A DNA stretch of 64,000 bases from Lysobacterales bacterium (GCA_016182785.1 JACPFU010000003.1:270447-334446); one strand, 5' to 3'. Positions 16,877-26,451 are shown, counted from the stretch's first letter. A program made the numbers and translations. Notes: generated by a model from the letters alone, not told the origin.

Positions 16877-17956
16877 GTGAGCCGCGCATTCAATTTCTCC
16901 TCCGGCCCCGGAGCGATTCCCGAACCCGTCCTGACCCAGGCCCGCGACGAGATGCTCGAGTGGTCGAGCGCACGCGCCTCGGTGATGGAGATCAGTCATC
17001 GTGGCAAGCATTTCATCGCGCTCGCCGAACAGGCCGAGGCCGACCTGCGCGCACTGATGGCGATCCCGTCGAACTACAAGGTGCTGTTCCTGCAGGGCGG
17101 CGCCACCCAGCACTTCGCACAGATCCCGATGAACCTCGCCGCCGGCGCCAGCGCCGACTACATCGTCACCGGCCAGTGGGGACAGAAGGCCGCGAAGGAG
17201 GCCAAGCCCTACACCAGCGTGCGCGTGGCGGCTTCTTCCGAGGCCGACAATTTCTTCAAGCTGCCGGCGCGCACCGCGTGGCAGCTCGATGCCAACGCCG
17301 CCTATGTGCACTACACGCCGAACGAGACCATCCAGGGCGTCGAGTTCCACGACATCCCGGATGTGGGCGCGGTGCCGCTGGTCGCGGACATGTCCTCGAA
17401 CATCCTGTCGAAGCCGGTCGATGTCTCGCGCTTCGGGCTGATCTACGCCGGCGCACAGAAGAACATCGGTGCCTCGGGCCTGGTCGTGCTGATCGTGCGC
17501 GAGGACCTGCTGGCGCGCTGCCCGGCCAGCATCGCCGGCATCTTCAACTATGCCGCGCATGCCAAGGAAGGCTCGATGCTGAACACGCCGAACACCTTCG
17601 GCTGGTACCTGGCCGGGCTCACCTTCCAGTGGCTGCAGCGTGAAGGCGGCCTGGCCGAGATGGGACGCCGCAACGCCGACAAGGCGCGCAAGCTGTACGA
17701 CTACATCGACGCCTCGGGCTTCTACAGCAACCCGATCGATCCGGCCGCGCGCTCACGCATGAACATCCCGTTCCGCCTCGCCGACGAGGCGCTCGACGAC
17801 GCCTTCCTGAAGCAGAGCGAGGCCGCCGGCCTGATGGCGCTCAAGGGCCACCGCTCGGTCGGCGGCATGCGCGCCAGCATCTACAACGCGATGCCGATGG
17901 CCGGCGTCGATGCTCTGATCGCCTTCATGCGCGACTTCGCGCAGCGCCACGGTTGA
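16877..17956 (+). CDS. serC: Phosphoserine aminotransferase
   Basis: A 359-residue class V PLP aminotransferase converting 3-phosphohydroxypyruvate to phosphoserine, and the analogous pyridoxine-pathway intermediate. It begins [46 protein letters not shown] and the PLP-lysine segment [14 protein letters not shown] are intact. The C-terminus [17 protein letters not shown] is canonical. GTG at 16877 is the start, with AAAGGAG 5 bases upstream; an in-frame GTG at 16871 overlaps that site and is rejected. First gene of a four-gene serine/aromatic operon. Confidence 0.96.
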   Translation: MSRAFNFSSGPGAIPEPVLTQARDEMLEWSSARASVMEISHRGKHFIALAEQAEADLRALMAIPSNYKVLFLQGGATQHFAQIPMNLAAGASADYIVTGQWGQKAAKEAKPYTSVRVAASSEADNFFKLPARTAWQLDANAAYVHYTPNETIQGVEFHDIPDVGAVPLVADMSSNILSKPVDVSRFGLIYAGAQKNIGASGLVVLIVREDLLARCPASIAGIFNYAAHAKEGSMLNTPNTFGWYLAGLTFQWLQREGGLAEMGRRNADKARKLYDYIDASGFYSNPIDPAARSRMNIPFRLADEALDDAFLKQSEAAGLMALKGHRSVGGMRASIYNAMPMAGVDALIAFMRDFAQRHG

Positions 17957-17964
17957 GGTTGCCC

Positions 17965-19125
17965 ATGTATCGCATCGCCACACTGAACAACATCTCCCAG
18001 AACGGACTGAAGCGCCTGCCCGCGGAGCGTTACCGCATCGTCGACTCGCTGGCCGACGCCGATGCCGTACTGGTGCGTTCCGCCGACATGCATGCGCTCG
18101 ACATCCCGGCCTCGGTGCTCGCCATCGCCCGCGCCGGTGCCGGCACCAACAACATCCCGGTCGCGGCCATGTCCAAGCGTGGCGTGCCGGTGTTCAACGC
18201 GCCCGGTGCCAATGCCAACGCGGTCAAGGAACTGGTGATTGCCGGCATGCTGCTGTCGGCGCGCAACATCGCTGACGCACTTGCGTTCACCGCCACGCTG
18301 CCGGCGGAAGGCGGCGAGGAACTGATGGAGAAGGAAAAGAAGCGCTTCGTCGGCGGCGAATTGATCGGGCGCACGCTCGGCGTGGTCGGCCTCGGCGCGA
18401 TCGGCGTGCGCGTGGCCAATGCCGCCCGTGCGCTCGGCATGCGCGTGATCGGTTTCGATCCGCACATGACCGTCGAGGGTGCGTGGGCGCTGTCGTCCGA
18501 CGTGATCAAGGCCGGCAGCATGAACGAGGTCTATGCCGGTTCCGACTTCATCAGCTTCCACGTGCCGCTGAATGACGCGACCCGCGGCTCGTTCGCGCTG
18601 GCCTCGCTCGACGTGGTCAAGCCCGGCGTGGTGCTGCTGAACTTCTCGCGCGACGGCATCGTCGCCCATGACGCGATCCAGGCCGGTCTCGCCGACGGCC
18701 GCATCGGTCGTTACGTCACCGACTTCCCGAAGCCGGAATATCAGGGCAATCCGCGCGTGATCGGCCTGCCGCACCTTGGCGCCTCGACCGCCGAGGCCGA
18801 GGAGAACTGCGCGCTGATGGTGGTCGACCAGCTGCGCGAGTTCCTCGAAAACGGCAACGTCGTCAACAGCGTCAACTTCCCGACCACGCGCATGCATCGC
18901 GCCGGCAAGGCGCGCATCTGCGTCGCCAATGCCAACAAGCCGAACATGATCGGCCAGCTCTCGGCCACGCTCGGCGCCGCCGGCATCAACATCGCGCAGA
19001 TGCACAACGCTTCGCGCGGCGACCACGCCTACAACCTGGTCGATGTCGACAATGAAGTCGGGCCCGCGGTGGTCGAGCAGTTGCGCGCGATCGACGGCGT
19101 GCTGTCGGTGCGGGTGATCGGATGA
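17965..19125 (+). CDS. serA: D-3-phosphoglycerate dehydrogenase, short ACT type
   Basis: A 386-residue NAD-dependent enzyme for the first step of serine synthesis. The substrate domain opens with MYRIATLNNISQNGLKRLP. The Rossmann signature GVVGLGAIGVRVANAA is near 135-150, and the catalytic Arg/Glu/His region is represented by LNFSRDGIV and LPHLGASTAEAEENC. A C-terminal ACT domain (about 310-386, RICVANANKPNMIGQLSATL) is the usual site of serine feedback. It lies 8 bp after serC and its stop overlaps pheA by 4 bp. The ATG at 17965 is preferred over an upstream one inside the serC-serA gap. Confidence 0.93.
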   Translation: MYRIATLNNISQNGLKRLPAERYRIVDSLADADAVLVRSADMHALDIPASVLAIARAGAGTNNIPVAAMSKRGVPVFNAPGANANAVKELVIAGMLLSARNIADALAFTATLPAEGGEELMEKEKKRFVGGELIGRTLGVVGLGAIGVRVANAARALGMRVIGFDPHMTVEGAWALSSDVIKAGSMNEVYAGSDFISFHVPLNDATRGSFALASLDVVKPGVVLLNFSRDGIVAHDAIQAGLADGRIGRYVTDFPKPEYQGNPRVIGLPHLGASTAEAEENCALMVVDQLREFLENGNVVNSVNFPTTRMHRAGKARICVANANKPNMIGQLSATLGAAGINIAQMHNASRGDHAYNLVDVDNEVGPAVVEQLRAIDGVLSVRVIG

Positions 19126-20222
19126 GCGACCCCTCGCCCAAGCCGAACCTGGCCGAGGTGCGCAGCCGCATCGACGCGATCGACACTGCGATCCAGCAGC
19201 TGATCGCCGAGCGTGCGCAGTTCGCGCGCCAGGTCGGGTTGGCCAAGGGTCCGCTGCGCGCTGCGGTCGACTACTACCGTCCGGAGCGCGAAGCGCAGGT
19301 GCTGCGCATGGTCATCGAGCGCAACCAGGGACCGCTGTCGAACGAGGAAATGGTGCGCCTGTTCCGCGAAATCATGTCGGCCTGCCTGGCACAGCAGGAA
19401 CCGCTGACGATTGCCTTCCTCGGACCCGAGGGCACGTTCTCGCAGCTCGCGGTGCACAAGCATTTCGGGCACTCGGTCCATGGCCTGCCGCTCGGTTCGA
19501 TCGAGGAAGTGTTCCAGGAGGTCGAGGCCGGCCATGCCGATTTCGGGGTGGTGCCGGTCGAGAACTCGACCGAAGGATCGGTGCATCCGACCCACGACAT
19601 GTTCCTGACCTCTCCGCTCAAGATCTGCGGTGAAGTCGAGCTGCCGATCCACCAGTACCTGTTGGCGAAGCAGGACGACCTGGCGCGCATCGAGCGCGTG
19701 TTCTCGCATCCGCAGTCGCTCGGGCAGACCCGCAACTGGCTGCGCCAGCACCTGCCGAACGCCGAGCGGGTTGCGGTCGCCAGCAATGCCGAAGCGGCGC
19801 GTCGCGCCAAGGCGTCGGAAGACGCGGCCGCGATCGCGGGCGAGGGCGCGGCGCGCGTCTATGACCTCAAGGTGTTGGCCGGTCCGATCGAGGACCGCCC
19901 GGACAACACCTCACGCTTCGTCGTGCTCGGTCGCGACATCTTCTCGCCGAGCGGGCAGGACAAGACCTCGCTGATGCTGATCGCCAAGGACCAGCCGGGC
20001 GCGCTGTACCACCTGCTCGAACCGCTCGCGCGCCACGGCGTCAGCATGACCCGCATCGAGTCGCGTCCGACCCGTCAGCGCAAGTGGCAGCATGCGTTCT
20101 TCATCGACGTCGAGGGCCATGTCGAGGACGAGAAGCTGAAGCAGGTCCTGAACGAACTCGGCCCGGTGACCGACCAGCTGACGATCCTCGGTTCCTATCC
20201 GATGGCGGTGTTGCCCGGATGA
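19122..20222 (+). CDS. pheA: Bifunctional chorismate mutase/prephenate dehydratase
   Basis: A 366-residue P-protein for phenylalanine synthesis. The N-terminal AroQ chorismate mutase (about 8-95) shows EVRSRIDAIDTAIQQLIAER. The prephenate dehydratase domain (about 100-280) has IAFLGPEGTFSQLAVHKHFG, VVPVENSTEGSVHPTHDMF and the catalytic Thr-Arg-Phe as NTSRFVVLGRD. Here Ser replaces Thr next to Arg-Phe, a conservative variant worth noting. The C-terminal ACT regulatory domain carries GALYHLLEPLARHGVSMTRI and ESRP. It is coupled to serA and aroA by ATGA overlaps on both sides. Confidence 0.95.
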   Translation: MSDPSPKPNLAEVRSRIDAIDTAIQQLIAERAQFARQVGLAKGPLRAAVDYYRPEREAQVLRMVIERNQGPLSNEEMVRLFREIMSACLAQQEPLTIAFLGPEGTFSQLAVHKHFGHSVHGLPLGSIEEVFQEVEAGHADFGVVPVENSTEGSVHPTHDMFLTSPLKICGEVELPIHQYLLAKQDDLARIERVFSHPQSLGQTRNWLRQHLPNAERVAVASNAEAARRAKASEDAAAIAGEGAARVYDLKVLAGPIEDRPDNTSRFVVLGRDIFSPSGQDKTSLMLIAKDQPGALYHLLEPLARHGVSMTRIESRPTRQRKWQHAFFIDVEGHVEDEKLKQVLNELGPVTDQLTILGSYPMAVLPG

Positions 20223-21538
20223 GCGGCGGCCTGCGCTTCGTGGCCGCTCGTGCCGCTGCGTTGCGCGGCCGCGTGCGCGTGCCGGGCGACAAGTCGGTGT
20301 CGCATCGCGCGATCCTGTTTGCGAGCCTGGCCGACGGCGTGTCGCGCATCCGCGGCTTTCTCGAAGGCGAGGACACGCTCGCCACCGCGGCCGTGTTCCG
20401 TCGCCTCGGCGTGCGCATCGAGACGCTGGGTGAAGGCGAGCGGCTGGTGCACGGCGTCGGCATCGACGGGCTGCGCGGCAGCGACACTGCGCTCGACTGC
20501 GGCAACGCCGGCACCGCGATGCGCCTGCTCGCCGGTCTGTTGTGCGCGCAGCGTTTCGATTCGACCTTGATCGGCGATGCCTCGTTGTCGAAGCGCCCGA
20601 TGCGCCGCGTGATCGAACCGTTGCAGCGCATGGGCGCGCAGATCGAATCGCACGATGGCCTGCCACCGCTGCTGATCCGCGGCGGGCGGCAATTGCACGG
20701 CATCGACTACACGCTGCCGGTGGCGTCGGCGCAGGTGAAGTCGGCGCTGTTGCTTGCCGGCCTGTACGCCGAGGGCGAGACGCTGGTGCGCGAGCCGCAC
20801 CCGACCCGCGACTACACCGAGTCGATGCTGCGCCAGTTCGGCGTCGCCATCGACTACGCACCGGGCCATGCGCGGCTGCGCGGCGGCCAGCGATTGGCGG
20901 CATGCGATGTCGAGGTTCCGGCGGACTTCTCCTCCGCCGCATTCTTCCTGGTCGCCGCCAGCATCGTGCCGGGCTCCGATCTGCTGCTTGAAGCGGTCGG
21001 CATGAATCCGCGTCGCACCGGCTTGCTCGCGAGCCTGCGCGAGATGGGTGCGGACATCGCGATCGAACGCGAGGCGGTGCAGGGTGGCGAAGCCGTTGCC
21101 GATCTGCGCGTGCGCCATGCGCCGCTGCATGGCATCGAGGTTCCCATCGAGCGCGTGCCGGACATGATCGACGAATTCCCGGCGCTGTTCGTCGCCGCTG
21201 CAGCGGCCGCAGGCCCTACCGTAGTGCGCGGCGCTGCCGAACTGCGGGTCAAGGAAAGCGACCGGCTCGCGACCATGAGCACGGCACTGCGCACACTCGG
21301 CGCCCGCATCGACGAAACCCCGGACGGCGCCACCATCCACGGCGGCCACCTGCTCGCCGGCGGCCACGTGCATGCTCACGGTGACCACCGCATCGCGATG
21401 AGCGCCGCCATCGCCGGCCAGATTGCTAGCGGGCCGGTGACCATCGACGACTGCGACAACGTCGCCACTTCCTTCCCCGGCTTCGTCGAACTCGCCACCG
21501 CGATCGGCTTCGACCTCGCGGCACGGCGCCACACGTAG
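20219..21538 (+). CDS. aroA: 5-enolpyruvylshikimate-3-phosphate synthase
   Basis: A 439-residue enzyme of the shikimate pathway. The PEP/shikimate-phosphate site motifs are RVRVPGDKSVSHRAILFASL near the start, DCGNAGTAMRLLAG (substrate loop), DASLSKRPMRRV, and ELRVKESDRLATMSTALRTL toward the end, followed by HGDHRIAMSAAIAG. The start overlaps the pheA stop as ATGA, indicating translational coupling. Last gene of the serC-serA-pheA-aroA unit. In Pseudomonas-type genomes cmk and rpsA would follow directly, but here they begin about 22 kb later. Confidence 0.96.
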   Translation: MSGGLRFVAARAAALRGRVRVPGDKSVSHRAILFASLADGVSRIRGFLEGEDTLATAAVFRRLGVRIETLGEGERLVHGVGIDGLRGSDTALDCGNAGTAMRLLAGLLCAQRFDSTLIGDASLSKRPMRRVIEPLQRMGAQIESHDGLPPLLIRGGRQLHGIDYTLPVASAQVKSALLLAGLYAEGETLVREPHPTRDYTESMLRQFGVAIDYAPGHARLRGGQRLAACDVEVPADFSSAAFFLVAASIVPGSDLLLEAVGMNPRRTGLLASLREMGADIAIEREAVQGGEAVADLRVRHAPLHGIEVPIERVPDMIDEFPALFVAAAAAAGPTVVRGAAELRVKESDRLATMSTALRTLGARIDETPDGATIHGGHLLAGGHVHAHGDHRIAMSAAIAGQIASGPVTIDDCDNVATSFPGFVELATAIGFDLAARRHT

Positions 21539-21702
21539 GCGCTTCCAGCCACTTCCGCCGATTCAGGCGGTCCGGTTTCAACGATCCCCCATTGCCTGCA
21601 GTCGCGCCGGTTCCGCGGTCTTGGCCCATTCCGCCACGTCTTGTTGCAATGCGTCGTGACAGTGAACTGGTTCACACCATACGGTGCCGTCCGGTACTGC
21701 GG

Positions 21703-21722
21703 AGGGCCCGGTTGCGGGCCCT
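21703..21722 (+). terminator. Hairpin downstream of aroA
   Basis: AGGGCCCG (21703-21710) pairs with CGGGCCCT (21715-21722) around GTTG, followed by TTGTGTTGTGG. The T-tract is poor, so efficiency is uncertain. The 21539-21813 gap also holds the 14-bp palindrome GTGAACTGGTTCAC (21662-21675) and no gene. Confidence 0.5.
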
Positions 21723-21813
21723 TGTGTTGTGGCAGGACTGGCTGGCGGCCCACGGCTGCCAGTGGATGCGCTGCAGAACAATCAAAACCACGCCATTTCC
21801 TCGGGAGGGAAAC

Positions 21814-22902
21814 ATGAACACCCAGCATCACGGCAGCCGCCTGCGGCTGTTGTCAGCCTTGGCCATGCTCGCGTTTGGTTCGACCGCTTCAGCCAGCACC
21901 CTCAACCAGAACGTTTCGTGGACCGTGGACCGGTCCGGCACCACCGCGAAGTACCGCGTCGCCGCCTACGGTGATTCGATCTACGCCGGCTACAACGGCT
22001 CGGTCAGCAATGCCGCCAAGTATTCGGCGCCCACGGTCGACGCCGAGTACCTGTCGGCGCTGTGGAACGCCGACATCGAAAGCGTGCGCCGGGCCAAGTC
22101 GGGCGCGGTAGCCAAGGACGTCTACGACAACAAGATCGTCAAGGAACGCTCGTACATGCAGACCAGCAACACCCGCGTCGTCACCTTCGAGATGTGCGGC
22201 AACGACGGGCTGCAGGCGCGCACCGCGTTCAAGGACCAGAGCGGCACCTGCAACTACAGCGGCATGGCCACGGCCCTCGCCAACTGCAAGACCTACGTCG
22301 CGGCCGCGATGGACTACATCAATGTCAACGCCCATGCCAACACGCGGCTGAAGGTGATCTCGAACCTGTACTACCCGGGCTACAACGCCGACAACGTGCA
22401 GAGCACCTGCAAGGACGCGACCACCGGCGCCAGCGTCAACCTGCGCGACCGCTTCCTGCCGTACCTCACCAAGATGAACTACTGGATGTGCGAATACGCC
22501 CGCCAGAAGGGCTTCAAGTGCGCCGACAATTTCGCCGAGTACATGGGTGCGGACTACGACAGCAACGGCGATGGCCAGGTCGATTCGGCCGCGCTGCGCT
22601 ACGTTGCCGGCGACACCGAGGTGGCCTACGTCACGCGCATCACCTCGACGCTGAAGTCGACGCTGCGCGATGCCAACGTCAAGCTGGTCAGTTCGTCGAG
22701 CAGCTACGACTACATCCAGTCCGACGACACTCATCCGACCTATACCGGCGGCACCGTCAGCGCCGGCCTCTGGGGCGGCAGCACCGGCAGCGGCGCGCCG
22801 CGCTACACCAGCTTCAGCGGCGGCAAGAGCCCGATCTGGAACCACTACGGGCACGAGCGCATGGGCTGGTCGGTCTCGGTGTTCAACCCGCCGAGTCCGT
22901 AG
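21814..22902 (+). CDS. Secreted SGNH/GDSL-type hydrolase with a calcium-binding-like loop
   Basis: A 362-residue exported esterase/lipase-like protein. The signal peptide (LRLLSALAMLAFGSTASAS) follows a GGGAGGG ribosome site. SGNH blocks: AAYGDSIYAGYNG (Ser nucleophile, block I), FEMCGNDG (block III Asn) and DDTHPTYTGG (block V Asp-x-x-His). The loop DSNGDGQVDSAAL (about 249-261) copies an EF-hand/dockerin calcium loop but lacks an acidic residue at position 12. At least six Cys in the mature part suggest disulfides. The substrate is unknown; carbohydrate- or lipid-ester hydrolysis outside the cytoplasm is the family norm. Confidence 0.82.
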   Translation: MNTQHHGSRLRLLSALAMLAFGSTASASTLNQNVSWTVDRSGTTAKYRVAAYGDSIYAGYNGSVSNAAKYSAPTVDAEYLSALWNADIESVRRAKSGAVAKDVYDNKIVKERSYMQTSNTRVVTFEMCGNDGLQARTAFKDQSGTCNYSGMATALANCKTYVAAAMDYINVNAHANTRLKVISNLYYPGYNADNVQSTCKDATTGASVNLRDRFLPYLTKMNYWMCEYARQKGFKCADNFAEYMGADYDSNGDGQVDSAALRYVAGDTEVAYVTRITSTLKSTLRDANVKLVSSSSSYDYIQSDDTHPTYTGGTVSAGLWGGSTGSGAPRYTSFSGGKSPIWNHYGHERMGWSVSVFNPPSP

Positions 22903-22923
22903 TCGGACACTGCGGAGCGCGCG

Positions 22924-23643
22924 GTGAATGCCACCGACATCCGCAACGCCGCGGCGTCCGTCGTGGACGCCGACGGCGTGCGCACGCAACCTGCGGAACG
23001 ATCCGGCGGCCACTGGCGCCGCTGGATCGGACCCGTGTGTGCGGTCGCGGGTTTGCTCGTCGGGCTGGTGCTGCTGTCGCTCGATGCAGCGCAGGAGACC
23101 GCCGTTCGCACGCAGCCGGCGGCCGCTGTGGTGATCGAACGCGACCCGCGTGGCGTCGTGAGCGCGGTGCGGGCTGCGCAATCCGGTTCGTTGCCAACGG
23201 TGAAGCGCGCGGCGCCTGCGCCGGCGAACGATGCGCGCATCGACGCCAGCGATTTCACCGTACCGAGCCAGGACCCGGACGACCTGGCGGCCTACTTCAG
23301 TCCCGGCGACGCGGAGCCGACCATGGCCGAACTGATCGAAGCATTGAATGACGCTGGCGTGCGCGAAGGCATCGCCGCGTTCAATCCGCCGGGCACGAGT
23401 CCGTTGCTGCGCGGCATCGCGGTGCCGCCCGAGTTCCAACTGCCGCCGGGCTACGTGCGCCATCACCAGGTCACCGACCAGGGCGAGGACATCGAGCCGA
23501 TCCTGATGTTCGCGCCCGAGGTGCAGTTCTTCGACGAGCACGGACAACCGATCACGATCCCCGAAGACCGCGTGGTGCCGCCGGAACTCGCGCCGCCGGG
23601 CCTGCCGATCCGCAGCATCGACCTGCCGGACCCGGGGCCTTGA
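22924..23643 (+). CDS. Hypothetical single-pass membrane protein
   Basis: A 239-residue protein I do not recognise. It begins at GTG 22924 with a cytoplasmic stretch, then one helix (WIGPVCAVAGLLVGLVLLSL, about 34-53), then a proline- and acid-rich extracytoplasmic part with no Cys. It contains PEFQLPPGYVRHHQVTDQGE and ends LPDPGP. It lies 21 bp after the SGNH hydrolase and 24 bp before the Lnt-like gene, so the three are probably one operon and may act together at the envelope. Confidence 0.68.
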   Translation: MNATDIRNAAASVVDADGVRTQPAERSGGHWRRWIGPVCAVAGLLVGLVLLSLDAAQETAVRTQPAAAVVIERDPRGVVSAVRAAQSGSLPTVKRAAPAPANDARIDASDFTVPSQDPDDLAAYFSPGDAEPTMAELIEALNDAGVREGIAAFNPPGTSPLLRGIAVPPEFQLPPGYVRHHQVTDQGEDIEPILMFAPEVQFFDEHGQPITIPEDRVVPPELAPPGLPIRSIDLPDPGP

Positions 23644-23667
23644 ACCACGACTGCCAGGGATCGCGGC

Positions 23668-26160
23668 GTGGCGACCTCCGAACCGACTGAATCGACACGC
23701 GGCGGACGCATCCGCCAAACGCTGGCCGTGCTTGGCGCGATCGCCGCCAGCGGCGTGCTGCTTGCGTTCTACGCGCGCGGTGGCTGGGGCTTTGCGCTCG
23801 GCTTCGTGGCGCTGGTGCCATGGTTGTGGGCGCTGGAACGGCAACGCTCCACGGTTGCCGTTTTCGCCAGCGCCGTGCTGATGGCTGCGGGGTTCGCGCT
23901 CGCCGTGCTTGGCTGGTTCGGGCCCGCATTTGGCGCCTATGTCGGCATCGATGCCACGCTCGCCACCGTTCTGTTCGTATTGCTCGGGCCGCTGCTGCAG
24001 CCGCAGTTCCTCGCCTTCGCCGCGGCGTGGCATGCATTGCGACGCGGACCTGGCGCGGTCGTGCAGGCACTGGCCGCGGCCGCGGCCTGGGTCGGTTGCG
24101 AATGGCTGTTGCCGAAACTGCTCGGCGATACCCTCGGCCACGGCCTGCAGCCTTCGCTGCTGTTGCGCCAGGCGGCCGATCTCGGTGGGGCCGCCCTGCT
24201 GACGGTGCTGCTGCTGCTGGTCAATGTTGCGCTCGCGCGTGCGCTGGTCGCGGGTCGTGGGGCTTGGCGTGCGCTTGGCACTGCGGCATTGCTGGTCGCG
24301 ATGCTCGCCGGATACGGGTCCTGGCGCCTGTCGGCGTTGCGGGCGGTGCTGTCCGAGCCGGCGCCGGCACTGCGCATCGGCCTGGTGCAGGCGAACCTCA
24401 CCGATCTCGAACGTCGGCGCGCCGAGCGCGGCACCTTCGCCACGGTGCGCGAACTGCTCGACACCCACTTCGCGATGTCCGAGCACGCCGTGCGCGCGCA
24501 GGGTGCCGAGGCGTTGCTGTGGTCGGAGACGGTGTATCCGACCACCTTCGGCACGTCGAAGAGCGAGGAGGGCGCGGCCTTCGATCAGGAGATCGGCGAC
24601 TTCGTCGGCGCGATGGGCGTGCCGCTGGTGTTTGGCACCTACGACCGCGACGCGCAGGGCGAATACAACAGCGCGGCCTTCGTCGATCCCGCACGCGGCC
24701 TGCTCGGGCACTATCGCAAGACCCACCTGTTTCCGTTCACCGAATGGGTGCCGGAGTGGATCGACGGCCCGGGCTTGCGTCGTTGGCTGCCGTGGACCGG
24801 CCGTTGGCGACCGGGTGACGGCGCGCGCGTATTTCCGCTGACGCTTGCCGATGGCCGCGAAGCCAATGTGGTGCCGCTGATCTGTCTCGACGACGTGCGC
24901 CCTCAGCTCGCGATCGACGGCGCGCGACTGGGCGCGCAGGCGCTCGTCGGCCTGTCCAACGATTCCTGGTTCACCGCGCACCCGGAAGGTGCGCGCCTGC
25001 ATCTGGCGGTGGCGAGCTTTCGCAGCATCGAGACGCGGCTGCCGCAGCTGCGTGCGACCACGAACGGGTTGAGCGCGGTCATCGACGAATCCGGCGAAGT
25101 GGTCGTGCACACCGAGATGGGGCAGCAGGCGGTGCTGGTCGGCGAGATTCCGCTGCGCGCGCCGGTGCCGACGCTGATGCTGCATCTTGGCGATTGGGTC
25201 GGCCCGGTCGCGCTGGGTTTTCTGGCCTTGCTGGCCGCAGCCGGCGTTTGGCGACGGCGCCCGCGCGCGTCACCGTCGAGCCAGGCGACGCCGCCGGCGT
25301 CGACTCCGCACGCGCCGATCGCGGTGGTGTTGCTGGCGCCATCGTGGCGCATCGCCGCGATGCTGTTGCGCATCGGCGCGGCGCTGACGCTGGCCTGGCT
25401 GGGCTGGCGCATGCTCGCGATCGATGGCCTGCAGGTGAATTCGCTGCTGCAGGTGCGCGGCTTCGTCCTCGGCGTCGCCTTGCCGCTGGTGCTGGCCTGG
25501 GCGATTCGTCATGTCCATGCGGCCACGGCGCGCGTCGAGGCCGCGACGCTGGTCTTCGAGTCCAGAGCGCATCGCCTTGATCTGCCCATCGCCAGCATCG
25601 CGTGCCTGCATGCGACCTGGGCCGGCGGCCCGGGAGCGGCGCTGCGACTCGGCCTGGCTTCGGGACGACGCTGGCCGATCACCATCGCGCTCGCCGATCC
25701 GCAGGCATTCGCTTCGCTGCTTGCAGGCGCCGGCAGCGCGGCAACGTGGGCGACACCGCGCGCGCAACGGCTCGCCGAATTCGCCGCGCTGCGCGCAACA
25801 GGCGAGCGGCGTTGGCTGGAGCACGCGGCGATCAAGTTCCTGCTGTTCCCGCTGTTGCCTGCGCTGCTCGCATTCCGCCTGCACCAGCACATCGCCTTTG
25901 GTGGCACCTTCGGCGAGTTGCAGAGCTACGGCCCGATCGCCTGGCTCACCGGCCTGCTGATCTGGTGGGCCGCGTGGTCGCTCGGCCTCATGCTGCTCGC
26001 CGCAGCTCTGCGCGTGCTCAGCGAGACTCTGAGCGCCACCGTGTTCCTCGTGCATCGCGATGCCGCACCCGCCACCAGCCGACTCCTCCACCGCTTCGCG
26101 CAGTTCGTCTACTACCTCGGCACACCGGCCTGGCTGGTGTCGCGATTGCTGTGGGGGTGA
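23668..26160 (+). CDS. Apolipoprotein N-acyltransferase-like protein with large C-terminal extension
   Basis: An 830-residue polytopic protein. The first ~535 residues look like Lnt, which N-acylates lipoproteins: several TM helices, then a periplasmic carbon-nitrogen hydrolase domain with a candidate catalytic triad. Its members are Glu in LLWSETVYPTTFG, Lys in HYRKTHLFPFTEW and Cys in PLICLDDVRP. LSNDSWFTAHPEGARLHLAV and LRATTNGLSAVID are also Lnt-like. The remaining ~290 residues are extra: a linker, two TM helices, a PH-like beta region (ATLVFESRAHRLDLPIASIA) and more TM helices. Typical Lnt is about 500-550 residues. It starts at GTG 23668. It may be a second Lnt with altered substrate. 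Confidence 0.8.
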   Translation: MATSEPTESTRGGRIRQTLAVLGAIAASGVLLAFYARGGWGFALGFVALVPWLWALERQRSTVAVFASAVLMAAGFALAVLGWFGPAFGAYVGIDATLATVLFVLLGPLLQPQFLAFAAAWHALRRGPGAVVQALAAAAAWVGCEWLLPKLLGDTLGHGLQPSLLLRQAADLGGAALLTVLLLLVNVALARALVAGRGAWRALGTAALLVAMLAGYGSWRLSALRAVLSEPAPALRIGLVQANLTDLERRRAERGTFATVRELLDTHFAMSEHAVRAQGAEALLWSETVYPTTFGTSKSEEGAAFDQEIGDFVGAMGVPLVFGTYDRDAQGEYNSAAFVDPARGLLGHYRKTHLFPFTEWVPEWIDGPGLRRWLPWTGRWRPGDGARVFPLTLADGREANVVPLICLDDVRPQLAIDGARLGAQALVGLSNDSWFTAHPEGARLHLAVASFRSIETRLPQLRATTNGLSAVIDESGEVVVHTEMGQQAVLVGEIPLRAPVPTLMLHLGDWVGPVALGFLALLAAAGVWRRRPRASPSSQATPPASTPHAPIAVVLLAPSWRIAAMLLRIGAALTLAWLGWRMLAIDGLQVNSLLQVRGFVLGVALPLVLAWAIRHVHAATARVEAATLVFESRAHRLDLPIASIACLHATWAGGPGAALRLGLASGRRWPITIALADPQAFASLLAGAGSAATWATPRAQRLAEFAALRATGERRWLEHAAIKFLLFPLLPALLAFRLHQHIAFGGTFGELQSYGPIAWLTGLLIWWAAWSLGLMLLAAALRVLSETLSATVFLVHRDAAPATSRLLHRFAQFVYYLGTPAWLVSRLLWG

Positions 26161-26267
26161 GTGCAACCTGAGAGGCACGCTCATTCGCAGCCAACGGTGC
26201 AACTGTGCGCGCAAGTCGTCTCCGGCATCGCATCCGCGCGGCACGCAAGCCGACACTCATACGACCG

Positions 26268-26451
26268 TCGAAATAGCATTCAGCCGATGGTCGAACTAGC
26301 ATTCAGCCGACACTCGAACTAGCATTCAGCCGAGGCTCGAACTAGCATTCAGCCGAGGCTCGAACTAGCATTCAGCCGACACTCGAACTAGCATTCAGCC
26401 GAGGCTCGAACTAGCGTTCAGCCGACACTCGAACCAGCATTCAGCCGACCG
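26268..26451. repeat. Eight tandem 23-bp repeats in front of the DUF4143 ATPase
   Basis: Eight head-to-tail copies of TCGAACTAGCATTCAGCCGA plus a variable triplet (in order TGG, CAC, GGC, GGC, CAC, GGC, CAC, CCG). There are only three other substitutions: A for C in copy 1, G for A in copy 7, C for T in copy 8. The 23-bp period is not a multiple of three. GGC copies can fold GGCTGAA/TTCGAGCC into a small bulged hairpin on the minus strand. The last copy ends 17 bp before the ATPase start. The rest of the 26161-26468 gap (26161-26267) has no gene and only a degenerate trace (AGCCGACACTC). Confidence 0.95.

Noticed and set aside
15677..17560. Longer 627-codon form of MsrP
   Set aside because: The extension would run across the divergent promoter region and into serC on the opposite strand. 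The Tat leader right after 16660 fixes the start.
21662..21675. GTGAACTGGTTCAC as a LexA-type operator
   Set aside because: The 2-bp spacing between GAAC and GTTC does not fit known LexA boxes, and neighbouring genes are not DNA-repair genes. It is kept only as an unexplained palindrome.
21889..25185. A 1098-codon minus-strand open frame
   Set aside because: It is the complement of the SGNH hydrolase, hypothetical protein and Lnt-like genes. It has low-complexity His/Arg/Gln sequence and no start signal.
26268..26451. Possible CRISPR array
   Set aside because: The units are directly contiguous 23-mers with only a 3-bp variable part and no spacers, and there are no cas genes. It is a tandem repeat.
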